Below, piece by piece: positions 1-8,024 of a DNA stretch of 64,000 nt. This DNA is from Thioalkalivibrio sp. ALMg11 (GTDB lineage: Bacteria; Pseudomonadota; Gammaproteobacteria; Ectothiorhodospirales; Ectothiorhodospiraceae). The notes below the pieces were generated by a model, which was given only the letters and a program-made list of their open reading frames with translations, was not told where the DNA came from and did no database searches. Within the stretch, counting starts at the first letter, position 1. Every line of letters begins with the position of its first letter. Made by a program: the position numbers and the translations under genes. The stretch spans positions 62,001 through 126,000 of the forward strand of contig NZ_KB898876.1 in assembly GCF_000377905.1 (NCBI RefSeq), read 5' to 3'.

Positions 1-283
1 TGGTGACGAACCACAGCACCGCCGACAGGCTGGCGAACAGCAGTGACAACGAGTCCGCGGCCAGGACCAGATCGATACCCGGCATCAGCGGGAGGCTGAA
101 ATAGTACTCGTCGCCGCGTAGCACCCCGTCCAGCAGGACCGCGACCAGCGCCAGCTTGGTGCCGGCACCGCCCAGGTTGAGCGCGGTGCGCAGGCCCTGG
201 CGATGCTCGGGCAGGAAAAAGATTGCGATACCCGGCCCGAGGGAGCTGAACAGGATCGCGAGCAGCAGCCAGCCGCCGTCCAT
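1..283 (-). CDS. Second MrpD-like antiporter subunit (partial, cut by window edge)
   Basis: Only the first 94 or so residues are present; the gene runs off the left edge. The protein starts MDGGWLLLAILFSSLGPGIA and shows two hydrophobic helices separated by a short polar stretch, then a segment ending LAADSLSLLFASLSAVLWF. That pattern is the N-terminus of the proton-translocating subunits shared by complex I (NuoL/M/N) and Mrp antiporters. The start overlaps the stop of the preceding mrpD by one base (TGATG), so it is translated as part of the mrp operon. It is either a second MrpD-type subunit or the counterpart of the N-terminal part of MrpA; the missing C-terminus would decide. Confidence 0.7.
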   Translation of the reverse strand, partial: MDGGWLLLAILFSSLGPGIAIFFLPEHRQGLRTALNLGGAGTKLALVAVLLDGVLRGDEYYFSLPLMPGIDLVLAADSLSLLFASLSAVLWFVT

Positions 284-1767
284 CAGGGGGCCCCCGGCGT
301 CAGTGCGAGCGTGTTCAGGGTCAGCGTGCCGGCCAGCCCGGCCAGCGCCGCGATCGTGGCCAGGCCCAGGGGAACCCAGTCCATCCACGGCGAGACCGTC
401 TCGCCGGCATCTTCGCGTCCGCGGTGAAAGGTCGGGGCCACCATCCGCAATATGTAGGCCGCCGCCAGCAGGCCGCCGCCGGCGATCGCCAGCACCCACA
501 GCACGCCGATCACGCTGCCGGCCAGTACGGTTCCCAGACCGGCCTCCAGCAGCAGGTACTTGGCGATGAAGCCGCCAGTGAACGGCAGCCCCATCAGGCT
601 GACGCCGGCCAGCCCCAGGGCGAAGACCGTGCGCGGCCGCGCCCGCAGTACATCGCCGAGATCGGCCAGCCGATCATGCCCGGCGGCGTGCTGCAGCGTG
701 CCGGCCGCCAGGAAGACCGAGGCCTTGGCCAGCGCGTGGACGACCGCGAAGAACACCACCACCCGCCAGGCACCCGGATCTACCAGCATCAGCGGGAAGG
801 CCACCAGCAGATAACCGAACTGGGCCACGGTGGAATAGGCCACGATCGATTTGAGGCGGCCGGCGCGCAGGGCCTGCAGCGAGCCCCAGACCAGCGCCGC
901 CACGCCCAGCATCCCGACGAGGATGCCGAAGGCCGGGGTGGCCAGCGGGGCGAACACGCCCATCCACAGACGCAGGATCAGGTAGAACGACCCGGTGACC
1001 ACCAGCCCGGAGAGCACCGCGCTGACCGGCGCCGGGGCCGAACCGTGGGCCGGCGCCAGCCAGACATGCAGCGGGAACAGCGCAGCCTTGAGCATCAGCC
1101 CGGCGGTCATCAGCACGGCGGCCATGCGCTCGGTCGGGCCCGCCTCGGTGCGCGCCTCCAGCAGGACCAGGTCGAGGACCCCGTGCTCCCCGAACAGCAG
1201 CACCACCCCCATCAGGAAGCTCAGCGAGCCGAGGATGTTGACCAGCAGATAGCGCACCGCGCCGGAGACCGCGGCGGCCGTTCCGGTGAAGGCGACCAGC
1301 GCCACCGCCGACAGTGAGACCACCTCCAGCGTGATGTACAGGTTGAAGGCATCGCCGGAGAGAAACAGCATGTTCAGGCCGGCCCACAGCCAGAGCCACA
1401 ACGGCCAGAATTGGCGCCGCTCGATGCGATCATGCACATAGCCCAGGCTGTAGAGGCTGGTCGCGAGCCCCACGACGGCCGTCAGCACCAGCAGGGTCAT
1501 GGACAACCCGTCCAGATGCAGCATCAGGCCCAGCGGGGCCTCCCAGCCACCCAGCGCCACCCGCGTGGCGGCGGCCTCCGGATCCGGCCCTGCGTTCAGG
1601 AACAGCGCGCTCAGGCCCAGCACCCAGGCCGTGACCGCGAGCGCCCCCAGCAGGCCGATGCGATGGGCCTGGCGCGGCCAGGCCGTTGCCAGTATCGCCA
1701 CCGCCAGTGACAGCGCGACTAGCCCGGCGATCGCCCCCGGGAGCAGCTCGGCATCGGCCGGGATCAC
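283..1767 (-). CDS. mrpD: Mrp/Mnh cation:proton antiporter subunit D
   Basis: A 494-residue polytopic membrane protein of the proton-antiporter family shared with complex I. About fourteen hydrophobic helices are visible. The central region, containing FNLYITLEVVSLSAVALVAF (residues near 145-165) and LKAALFPLHVWLAPAHGSAP (near 225-245), carries the conserved glutamate and lysine/histidine positions of MrpD/NuoM proteins. It would form one ion path of the Mrp complex, which exports Na+ in exchange for protons across the inner membrane. The start overlaps the mrpC stop by four bases. Its length is normal for the family. Confidence 0.9.
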   Translation of the reverse strand: MIPADAELLPGAIAGLVALSLAVAILATAWPRQAHRIGLLGALAVTAWVLGLSALFLNAGPDPEAAATRVALGGWEAPLGLMLHLDGLSMTLLVLTAVVGLATSLYSLGYVHDRIERRQFWPLWLWLWAGLNMLFLSGDAFNLYITLEVVSLSAVALVAFTGTAAAVSGAVRYLLVNILGSLSFLMGVVLLFGEHGVLDLVLLEARTEAGPTERMAAVLMTAGLMLKAALFPLHVWLAPAHGSAPAPVSAVLSGLVVTGSFYLILRLWMGVFAPLATPAFGILVGMLGVAALVWGSLQALRAGRLKSIVAYSTVAQFGYLLVAFPLMLVDPGAWRVVVFFAVVHALAKASVFLAAGTLQHAAGHDRLADLGDVLRARPRTVFALGLAGVSLMGLPFTGGFIAKYLLLEAGLGTVLAGSVIGVLWVLAIAGGGLLAAAYILRMVAPTFHRGREDAGETVSPWMDWVPLGLATIAALAGLAGTLTLNTLALTPGAP

Positions 1768-2192
1768 GAGGGTCGATCCTCGCCGGAGGACGGATCGGCG
1801 GGGCTACCGTCGGCGTGATGCGTCTCGCGCGAGATGTCTTCCACCGGGACGTCGTCGTCCGGTGGGCCGGGGAGCATGACCGCGTGGCCGGTCAGTCGGG
1901 TCAGGTGTACCACCAGGGCGAGGGCGAAGGCGGTGGCGCTGACCGCAACCACAATGCCGGTCAGGGTCAGGGCCTGCGCAACCGGGTCCGGCGGTCCCTC
2001 GCCGCGGGCGGCCACGCCCAGCAGCACCATGAACACGCCCGAGCCCATGATGTTCAGGGCCAGGATACGCAGGACCAGATGGTGCCGGCGGATCAGGCCG
2101 TACAGCCCCAGGGCAAACAGGATGGCGCCAGCGGTGGGATACAGCAGGCCCGGTGCCAGCGTGTGAGCCAGCGTTTCGGCCAGGCCGTTCAT
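1764..2192 (-). CDS. mrpC: Mrp/Mnh antiporter subunit C (NuoK-like)
   Basis: 142 residues with three predicted helices and a hydrophilic, acidic C-terminal tail. The segment YGLIRRHHLVLRILALNIMG and the following GIVVAVSATAFALALVVHL match the MnhC/NuoK family. The ATG at 2192 overlaps the upstream mrpB stop (ATGA). A longer reading of the same frame back to 2510 would run through mrpB and is not real. The C-terminal tail of about 35 residues rich in D, E and S is longer than in most MrpC proteins. Confidence 0.88.
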   Translation of the reverse strand: MNGLAETLAHTLAPGLLYPTAGAILFALGLYGLIRRHHLVLRILALNIMGSGVFMVLLGVAARGEGPPDPVAQALTLTGIVVAVSATAFALALVVHLTRLTGHAVMLPGPPDDDVPVEDISRETHHADGSPADPSSGEDRPS

Positions 2193-3184
2193 GCGTCGTC
2201 CCCGGTCGGCCGTCCGGCCACGAACAGGGCCACCAGGGCCAGCGCGATGGATAGCGTAGCCGCGACCTCGATCAGGATGATCAGCGGGTAGGCCCAGGCC
2301 TCGGCGTAGCCGAGAAAGCCGTGCCCGGCCACGAGGCCGTACAGCCCCACCAGCAGGAACAGTGCAACCCCGCCGGTCAGGCCCAGGCGCAGCGGCGCGC
2401 CTGGCGCCATCGGCAGCTGGCGGGGCCGCGCCAGTACCAGCAGGATGCCGGCCGCGCCGAGGATGGCCCCGGCCTGAAAGGCGCCGCCGGGGGCGTGGCT
2501 CCCGGCCCACAACACGTACACCCCGGTGACGATCGCCACCGGGACCAGCAGGCGCAGGGTGCCGGGCAGGATTGGGCCCGGGGCCGGACGCGCCGGGATC
2601 AGGTCATGCCGCCCCAGCGACCACGCGCCCAGCAGCGCGATCAGCACGATCGCCAGCTCGAGGAAGGTGTCGTAGGCGCGGAAGTTCAGCAGCACCGCCG
2701 TGATCGGATGGTCGACACCGGAGACATCCATGTGCGCGTCCACTACCGGCTCCAGCCCGGTGGACTGCGGCTGGTGCCACAGCGCGGTGACCAGCAGGCC
2801 GCCGACCACCAGGGCAAAGGTCAAAGCGGGCAGGAAGGTCCGGCGTTCGGGCGGCGGGTCGTGCAGGGCGCGCAGCAGGGCATGCGGCCCGGTGGGATCG
2901 GGCGGGGGGGTATGCGGGCGGCCAGTGTGGCGCTCCGCCATGATGCTGCGCAGGCGTTCCAGCGTGACCAGCAGCAGGGCGCCGGTAATGCCCGCGCCGA
3001 TCGCCGCCTCGGCCAGCGCGATGTCCGGGGCCTCCAGCCGCACCCAGGCCAGCGCCAGCAGTAAGCCAAAGGTGATGAATAGCACCACGGCCCGAAACAG
3101 GTCGGTACTGGCGAGGCAGCGCCAGGCAACCCCGACAATGCCGGCCAGCAGGACCAGGTCGAAGAGGACCAGCAGCCCGTTCAT
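2189..3184 (-). CDS. mrpB: Fused MrpA C-terminal (DUF4040) and MrpB subunit
   Basis: 331 residues. The N-terminal 80 residues (three helices, including APDIALAEAAIGAGITGALL) match DUF4040, normally the C-terminal part of MrpA or the MbhD subunit. A polar linker rich in H, P and R (about 85-120) follows. The C-terminal 200 residues match MnhB, with HAPGGAFQAGAILGAAGILL as the family hallmark. The single gene therefore joins what Bacillus encodes as the end of MrpA plus MrpB, as in group 2/3 Mrp operons and the antiporter part of archaeal membrane-bound hydrogenases. Overlaps with mrpG and mrpC of four bases each indicate coupled translation. Confidence 0.87.
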   Translation of the reverse strand: MNGLLVLFDLVLLAGIVGVAWRCLASTDLFRAVVLFITFGLLLALAWVRLEAPDIALAEAAIGAGITGALLLVTLERLRSIMAERHTGRPHTPPPDPTGPHALLRALHDPPPERRTFLPALTFALVVGGLLVTALWHQPQSTGLEPVVDAHMDVSGVDHPITAVLLNFRAYDTFLELAIVLIALLGAWSLGRHDLIPARPAPGPILPGTLRLLVPVAIVTGVYVLWAGSHAPGGAFQAGAILGAAGILLVLARPRQLPMAPGAPLRLGLTGGVALFLLVGLYGLVAGHGFLGYAEAWAYPLIILIEVAATLSIALALVALFVAGRPTGDDA

Positions 3185-3477
3185 CGGTCCGACTCGAACT
3201 CCCCGTGGGTCCAGGTCCGTTGCGCGACCATGTGCGCGGCGGTAGTCCCTGCGGCCAGGACCAGCACCCAGATCAGCAGCAGCTTGAGGATGTCCGCCGG
3301 CCCGCTGGCCTGGAACATCAGCCCGAGCACCACCAGTCCAAGGCCGACGTTGTCGGCCTTGGTCAACGCATGCAGGCGTGAATAGACGTCAGGGAAGCGC
3401 AGCAGCCCGGCGGTGCCGGCTGCAAAGAAGACGAGCCCGACGAGGATCAGGATGATGGTCAGTGTGTTAGCGATCAT
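3181..3477 (-). CDS. mrpG: Mrp/Mnh antiporter subunit G
   Basis: 98 residues starting MIANTLTIILILVGLVFFAA. Three hydrophobic helices and the motif GLLRFPDVYSRLHALTKADN are diagnostic of MnhG/PhaG. I chose the ATG at 3477 because an in-frame start at 3564 would add 29 hydrophilic residues reading through mrpF that no family member carries. With this start the gene overlaps mrpF by 11 bases and mrpB by four. It is a small structural subunit of the Mrp complex in the inner membrane. Confidence 0.88.
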   Translation of the reverse strand: MIANTLTIILILVGLVFFAAGTAGLLRFPDVYSRLHALTKADNVGLGLVVLGLMFQASGPADILKLLLIWVLVLAAGTTAAHMVAQRTWTHGEFESDR

Positions 3478-3793
3478 CGTTCGATTCCCTTGATTCCGTG
3501 GACTCCGGGTTTCGCCGGTGGGTCGGGGTATCCGGGGGTTCCGGCAGGCCATGCTGGCGGACAAAGGCGACGGCGGCGACCACCGCCAGCAGCGCGAAGA
3601 CCAGGGCTACGTCGATCAGGGCGGATTCCTCCAGGGTCATCGACAGCAATAGCAGGATCGTCACCCCGGTGGTGCCGAACAGCTGCGCGGCCAGCATGCG
3701 GTCCCCGGAACCCGGCCCGCGCAGCACGCGAATGAGACCCAGCAGGATGGTGCCCAGCAGGAATAGCGCTGCGGCCAGGTAGAAGACGCTCAT
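3467..3793 (-). CDS. mrpF: Mrp/Mnh antiporter subunit F
   Basis: 108 residues. Three helices fill residues 3-85, with RVLRGPGSGDRMLAAQLFGT between the first two, as in MnhF/PhaF. The C-terminal 25 residues are polar and rich in P, T, R and E and have no family counterpart. It overlaps mrpE by four bases and mrpG by 11, within the same polycistron. Confidence 0.88.
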   Translation of the reverse strand: MSVFYLAAALFLLGTILLGLIRVLRGPGSGDRMLAAQLFGTTGVTILLLLSMTLEESALIDVALVFALLAVVAAVAFVRQHGLPEPPDTPTHRRNPESTESRESNDDR

Positions 3794-4353
3794 GGGGCCT
3801 CACCGCTGCGCTTGTTGCGATGCTCGCGCGGGTCGTGGAAGGCGGCCCGGATGCGCTGTTCCAGGGCGATCAGCGCCGCCCGGGTGTCGGCCTCACGATC
3901 CAGCACATGCAGAGTCAGCAGCCGGCCCTCCAGCCGTATGCTGAGCGTGCCGGGCAGCAGACTCACGACCGCCATGAACAGGGTTAGTGGCGGACCATGG
4001 GAAAGCTCGGTTCGGTAGGTTACGAAGGCCGGGCGGATCGGCAGGCGCGGATCCAGGGCGCGGCGCGCAACATCCAGGCCGCCCAGGAACGAGTTGCGCA
4101 GAAAAAAGATCAGCAGGCCGGGCAGGGCGCGCAGGCGTAACGGGAGCGGCCGACCGGTCGGTAGCAGCAGGCTGGCGCTGCCGGCCAGGACGATCGCCAG
4201 CACGGCCAGCGGCTCGAGCAGGGCCTGGTGGCCCGCGAGCACCCACCACAGCAGCGCGGCCGCGGCCGCAGTCCCGATCGCCCGCCTGCCACGCGACCGC
4301 GCGCGGCCGGGGAAGCCGGGCCTCGGTTGCGAAGAGCGAGACGGGGGTGCCAT
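3790..4353 (-). CDS. mrpE: Mrp/Mnh antiporter subunit E
   Basis: 187 residues. After about 25 arginine-rich residues come two or three helices (AAAAALLWWVLAGHQALLEP, then LAVLAIVLAGSASLLLPTG) and a soluble domain containing SLLPGTLSIRLEGRLLTLHV, the recurrent signature of MnhE. It is the first gene of the E-F-G-A'B-C-D-D2 series. The true start may lie downstream of 4353, since the basic N-terminal stretch is longer than usual. Only 43 bases separate it from the IalB-like gene upstream, so both may share one transcript. Confidence 0.85.
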   Translation of the reverse strand: MAPPSRSSQPRPGFPGRARSRGRRAIGTAAAAALLWWVLAGHQALLEPLAVLAIVLAGSASLLLPTGRPLPLRLRALPGLLIFFLRNSFLGGLDVARRALDPRLPIRPAFVTYRTELSHGPPLTLFMAVVSLLPGTLSIRLEGRLLTLHVLDREADTRAALIALEQRIRAAFHDPREHRNKRSGEAP

Positions 4354-4396
4354 CGAATCGCTGGCTGTCGGAGGTGTCGAGGCGATCCAGCCGCTC

Positions 4397-4969
4397 TTAT
4401 CTCAGCTCGTTGCTGGCGTCGGTGAACCCCATCAAGGACACGTCAAAGACGAACGGTTGCTCCTGGTGCAGGGCGCGGAAGGCCACGGTCAGGGCTTGCC
4501 CGCCGCGGAGCGCACTCATCTGAGCGTCACTCAATTCGCGCCCGGCGACGCAGCCCTGCTGTACGCAGGTGACATAGCCGGCATCCATTTCCTCGCCCGC
4601 GTCATCGACCTGCATGCGGATACCGGGACGCAGATCCACGCCCAGCGGAACCAGCACCTCGATCACATGCTGGTCACCTTCGCGGCGGACGGTGGCCTGG
4701 AGGAACAGCCCCTGAGCCTGTTCGTCCTGAATCTCCAGGGTCTGCTGCATCTGGCAGCGCTCCCCGTTCTGGGTGTCGATGCAGGCGACCTCCCAGTCCT
4801 GATAGACCGTGGTCTCCGGTTCCTGCTGCTGCATGGGCTGCTGCGGCTGGCCGGGCTGCTCCATCTGCTGGGCCGTGGCCGGGGCGGCGAGGCCCGCGAG
4901 CAGCAGGGCAAGCAGGGCGATGGAGGGACCGCGGCGGACGCGGCGAACACACTGGATGGCCGTATGCAT
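4397..4969 (-). CDS. IalB-family secreted protein
   Basis: 190 residues with a Sec signal peptide (SIALLALLLAGLAAPATAQQ, cleavage near residue 34). A glutamine/proline-rich linker (about 35-50) precedes a domain beginning YQDWEVACIDTQNGERCQMQ that matches the invasion-associated locus B family. Four cysteines in the mature part (ACID, GERCQ, VTCVQQGC) probably form two disulfides in the periplasm. The family is named after Bartonella IalB, but most members are in non-pathogens and their role is unknown. It lies directly upstream of mrpE on the same strand. Confidence 0.8.
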   Translation of the reverse strand: MHTAIQCVRRVRRGPSIALLALLLAGLAAPATAQQMEQPGQPQQPMQQQEPETTVYQDWEVACIDTQNGERCQMQQTLEIQDEQAQGLFLQATVRREGDQHVIEVLVPLGVDLRPGIRMQVDDAGEEMDAGYVTCVQQGCVAGRELSDAQMSALRGGQALTVAFRALHQEQPFVFDVSLMGFTDASNELR

Positions 4970-5089
4970 GAGTCGAGGTGTCTCCGGTATTGAAATGACG
5001 CCCCTACTCTAGCGCGCCAGGCAAGGCGGTGCCTCGAACCGGCTTCGGTTTCGGGGATGCAGTAGGCGCGCTTCCCTCCCGTCCGTCGG

Positions 5090-6595
5090 TCAGGGGGTGT
5101 AGCGTTCGACGAAGTCGCAGCGGCCCTCAGGCAGCCAGTCCGGGAAGTCGTAGTAGCGTGCGAGCACCGGCTCCAGGACCTGCTGGTGGTAGGCGGTGTA
5201 GTCGAAGCCGTGGCCCTCGGCGAGGGTCCACTCGACGCCGCGGATGGTGACCTCACGCACGCGGACCTGGTCGAAGAAGGGCTCCACGTGCGCCGGGTCC
5301 AGTTCGCCGCGGGTGGGCACGTACAGCAGGTTGGCCCCGTCCAGCGCGCGGAAGTCGGTGAGCAGGTCGTCCTGGCGCCCGTAGTGGGAGCCGGGGCCGA
5401 ACACGCCGACTTCGCGCCCGGCGTAGTAGGCGAGCACTGCCGAGCGCGAGTAGCTGCGGGTGAACACCTGCCAGTCGGTGTCGTATCCGGCAACGACCTC
5501 GGCCACCGACTCCGGTGCGAGGTAGAACACCGCGTCGGCGTAGCGGTTCTGATCCTTGAGCCATTCCACCGGCATCAGCGCGATGGTCAGCAGGATGGCG
5601 GCGTGCAGCGCGGCAAGCCCGCCCGACATCCAGGCGCTGATGTTGAGGGCGCGCACCGTCAGGAACAGCGCCGGCAGCAACAGGAATGGGGCGAAGGCGG
5701 CCAGCCAGTGGAGGCCGATGCCCTTGAACGGGGCGAGCAGCGCGAACAGGGCCAGCGGGATCAGCCCGGCGGAGAGGAACACGCCCAGACGATGTTCGCG
5801 GATACCGGCGCCGAGCGCCCGCCATTGGCGGGCGTAGAACCACAGCAGCCAGGGCGTGAACAGATAGACCAGCAGGACCGCGTAGGTGAGTCCGTTGCCG
5901 GGGTCGAAACCGCCGTCGCCGTGCCGGTTCACGATGTTGAACATCACGTTGTACCAGCAGTTGCCCCAGTTCCAGTACAGGTTGAGGGCCACCGCCGGCA
6001 GCACGCCGAGGATGATCAGCAGGAGCCCGCGCCAGTGGTGCCGCGCGAACAGCAGGATGTGCAGCCCCAGTGCGATCCCCAGCAGCACCGCGAAGTATTT
6101 CGACAGGAACGCGAGGCCCAGGGCCAGCCCCGCAAGAAGGAAGAAGAGTGCGCGTCCGGTGCGCAGGGCGTACCAGGCCAGCCCCGTCGCCAGCAGGACG
6201 AACAGGATCAGCGGGGTGTCCGTCGCGGTGATCACCGCGATGAAGAACAGCGGCATGAACAGCGCCAGCAGCGAGACCAGGCGCGCCCGCACCGGATCGG
6301 TATGCCGCCACCAGGCAAAGATCGCCAGCGCCGGGGCCATGGAGACGAAGATCCCCAGTGCGCGGATGGCCAGTGGGTGGTCCGACAGCGCCAGGACCGC
6401 GCTCAGCCACCAGCCGATCATCGGCGGGTGGTCGTAGTAGCCGAGATCCGGGTTGCGGCCCCAGATCAGGAAATAGGCCTCGTCGCCGGTGATCGGCAGC
6501 GACCAGGCCATTAGCACCTTTACCAGCAATACGGCCAGCACGATCGCGCCGTAATGACGGGCGAGCCAGGGCCAGGAAGGCCGCTCGTGGTTCAC
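5090..6595 (-). CDS. GT39 / ArnT-like polyprenyl-phosphate-dependent glycosyltransferase
   Basis: 501 residues with about 11 hydrophobic helices. The first periplasmic loop contains ITGDEAYFLIWGRNPDLGYY followed by DHPPMIGWWL; the acidic DE pair in that loop is the catalytic signature of GT-C enzymes of the ArnT/PMT_2 type. A soluble domain of about 120 residues ends the protein. Such enzymes take a sugar from a polyprenyl phosphate on the periplasmic face and attach it to lipid A, protein or glycan. The gene is the last of the operon beginning with the UbiA-type gene at 11556, and overlaps the HAD phosphatase by four bases. Its donor is therefore likely polyprenyl-phosphoryl-arabinofuranose; the acceptor cannot be read from the sequence. 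Confidence 0.82.
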   Translation of the reverse strand: MNHERPSWPWLARHYGAIVLAVLLVKVLMAWSLPITGDEAYFLIWGRNPDLGYYDHPPMIGWWLSAVLALSDHPLAIRALGIFVSMAPALAIFAWWRHTDPVRARLVSLLALFMPLFFIAVITATDTPLILFVLLATGLAWYALRTGRALFFLLAGLALGLAFLSKYFAVLLGIALGLHILLFARHHWRGLLLIILGVLPAVALNLYWNWGNCWYNVMFNIVNRHGDGGFDPGNGLTYAVLLVYLFTPWLLWFYARQWRALGAGIREHRLGVFLSAGLIPLALFALLAPFKGIGLHWLAAFAPFLLLPALFLTVRALNISAWMSGGLAALHAAILLTIALMPVEWLKDQNRYADAVFYLAPESVAEVVAGYDTDWQVFTRSYSRSAVLAYYAGREVGVFGPGSHYGRQDDLLTDFRALDGANLLYVPTRGELDPAHVEPFFDQVRVREVTIRGVEWTLAEGHGFDYTAYHQQVLEPVLARYYDFPDWLPEGRCDFVERYTP

Positions 6596-7260
6596 TCGGG
6601 AATGCCCTCCCCGGCAGGTCCGTGAACCCGGTGGAAGCGGCCCCGGCGCAGCCGATAGCCGCTACGCGCAAGATCCAGCATCGGCTGGTCGGCGGCGCTG
6701 TCGCCGTAGGCCGCGACCAGATCCACGGGGGTCTCGGGGTCCAGCGTGGCCAGCCAGGCGGCGATCGCAGCCGGCTTGGCGGCGCCCCGGCAGTTGGTGC
6801 CATCCAGGCGCCCGGTGACGCGACCGGCGTCATCCACTGCCAGGCGCGAGCTGACTACGCCCTTGATGCCATGGCGCTCGGCCCAGGGCTGCAGCCAGAC
6901 ATCCAGGGAGGCGGAGACCAGCACGCAGTCATGGCCCGCGGCCTGATGGGCCTGTAGTGCGCGCATGCCTGCCGGCCGCACAAGACGATCCAGACGACGG
7001 TCGGCGAACTCGCGCCCCTTGGCCTGCAAATGAGCCAGGGTCTCGCCGCCCAGCATGCGGGTGAGCACGGCCTCTTTCGCGTCCTGGTTGGACAGCCGTT
7101 TCAGCGCCAGGCCGGTCAGGGCCGGGAGGCAGCTGGGCAGGCGGCGCAGGAACTCCGGCGTCCCCAGCGTATGACGCAGGAAGGGGAACAGGCTGTCGCG
7201 TCGGGTCAGTGTGCCGTCGAAATCAAACAGCACGATGCGCCGCGTGTCATCCGGATGCAT
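6592..7260 (-). CDS. HAD-IB family phosphatase
   Basis: 222 residues. HAD motif I is VLFDFDGTLTRRDS (nucleophile Asp near residue 12). Motif II is the serine in VLVSASLDVWLQPW, and motif III/IV is AAYGDSAADQPMLDLA. The class IB fold includes phosphoserine phosphatase and small-molecule phosphatases. The start at 7260 leaves two bases after the DprE2-like stop; a longer reading to 7329 would overlap that gene by 67 bases. In mycobacteria the 5-phosphate of decaprenyl-phosphoryl-5-phosphoribose is thought to be removed by a PAP2-type enzyme. The position of this HAD enzyme suggests it does that step here, but this is inference. Confidence 0.85.
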   Translation of the reverse strand: MHPDDTRRIVLFDFDGTLTRRDSLFPFLRHTLGTPEFLRRLPSCLPALTGLALKRLSNQDAKEAVLTRMLGGETLAHLQAKGREFADRRLDRLVRPAGMRALQAHQAAGHDCVLVSASLDVWLQPWAERHGIKGVVSSRLAVDDAGRVTGRLDGTNCRGAAKPAAIAAWLATLDPETPVDLVAAYGDSAADQPMLDLARSGYRLRRGRFHRVHGPAGEGIPE

Positions 7261-7262
7261 GG

Positions 7263-8024
7263 CTACAGTTTGAGGCGTTTGAACAGGTACTCGGGGATCA
7301 GGCGGATGATGGTCATGATCACCCACCACTTGGCCGGCAGGTAGGCCACGTCACGCCCGCGGCGCATGGCCCGGACGATGCCGCGGGCGACCGTTTCGGG
7401 TTCGGCCCACAGGGCGCCGGCCCGGTTGAAGCCCTCGGTCATCGGGGTGCGCACGAAGCCGGGCTTGAGCGTGACCACGTCGACGCCGCTGAAGAACAGG
7501 CGGTTGCGCAGGCCCTGCAGGTAGGTGGCGAGCATGCCCTTGGCGGTGCCGTAGACATAGTTGCTCTGGCGCCCGCGATCACCGGCGACTGAGCCGATGG
7601 CGGCGATCACGCCACCCCCGCGGGCCTCGAAGTCCGGCGCGATGCGGGCGAGCAGGGCGATGGCGCTGGTGCCGTTCACGTGGATCGCCTCCAGGGTTTC
7701 GTCCACCGAGGCGTTGCAGGCGGCCTGGTCGGGCAGGGTGCCCCAGGCGAGCAGCGCGCTGTCCACCTCGCCCAGGGCCTCCTGCGCCTGTTGCCAGATC
7801 GCCGCGTGGCCGTCGATGTCCGCGAGATCCGCGGTTGCGCCGAGGATGCGGGCGCCGTCGGGGTCGTCGGCGCGCACCCGCAGGTCGGCCAGCAGGGCCT
7901 CCAGGGCCTCGCCGTCGCGGGCCACGCAGAACAGCCGCGCGCCGGTGTCGACAAGATCGCGTGCCACGGCGGCCGCGATGGCCGAGGTGGCACCAAAGAG
8001 GACAACGTTTTTCATGGGGTTCAT
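7263..8024 (-). CDS. dprE2: DprE2-like short-chain dehydrogenase (2-keto-polyprenyl-P-erythro-pentofuranose reductase)
   Basis: 253 residues, classical SDR. The nucleotide-binding motif is VLFGATSAIAAAVARDL near the N-terminus; the catalytic serine is in AAIGSVAGDRG and the YxxxK pair in NYVYGTAKGM. The C-terminal YLPAKWWVIMTIIRLIPEYL is hydrophobic, as in DprE2 proteins that work at the membrane. It should reduce the 2-keto intermediate made by DprE1, completing epimerisation of ribose to arabinose on the lipid carrier. The ATG at 8024 overlaps the oxidase stop (ATGA); a second ATG at 8015 is possible. Confidence 0.85.
   Translation of the reverse strand: MNPMKNVVLFGATSAIAAAVARDLVDTGARLFCVARDGEALEALLADLRVRADDPDGARILGATADLADIDGHAAIWQQAQEALGEVDSALLAWGTLPDQAACNASVDETLEAIHVNGTSAIALLARIAPDFEARGGGVIAAIGSVAGDRGRQSNYVYGTAKGMLATYLQGLRNRLFFSGVDVVTLKPGFVRTPMTEGFNRAGALWAEPETVARGIVRAMRRGRDVAYLPAKWWVIMTIIRLIPEYLFKRLKL

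Noticed and set aside
424-1317. Long plus-strand open frame opposite mrpD
   Set aside because: Its product is Q/R/H/G-rich with no hydrophobic core or motif; it mirrors the real mrpD gene in GC-rich DNA.
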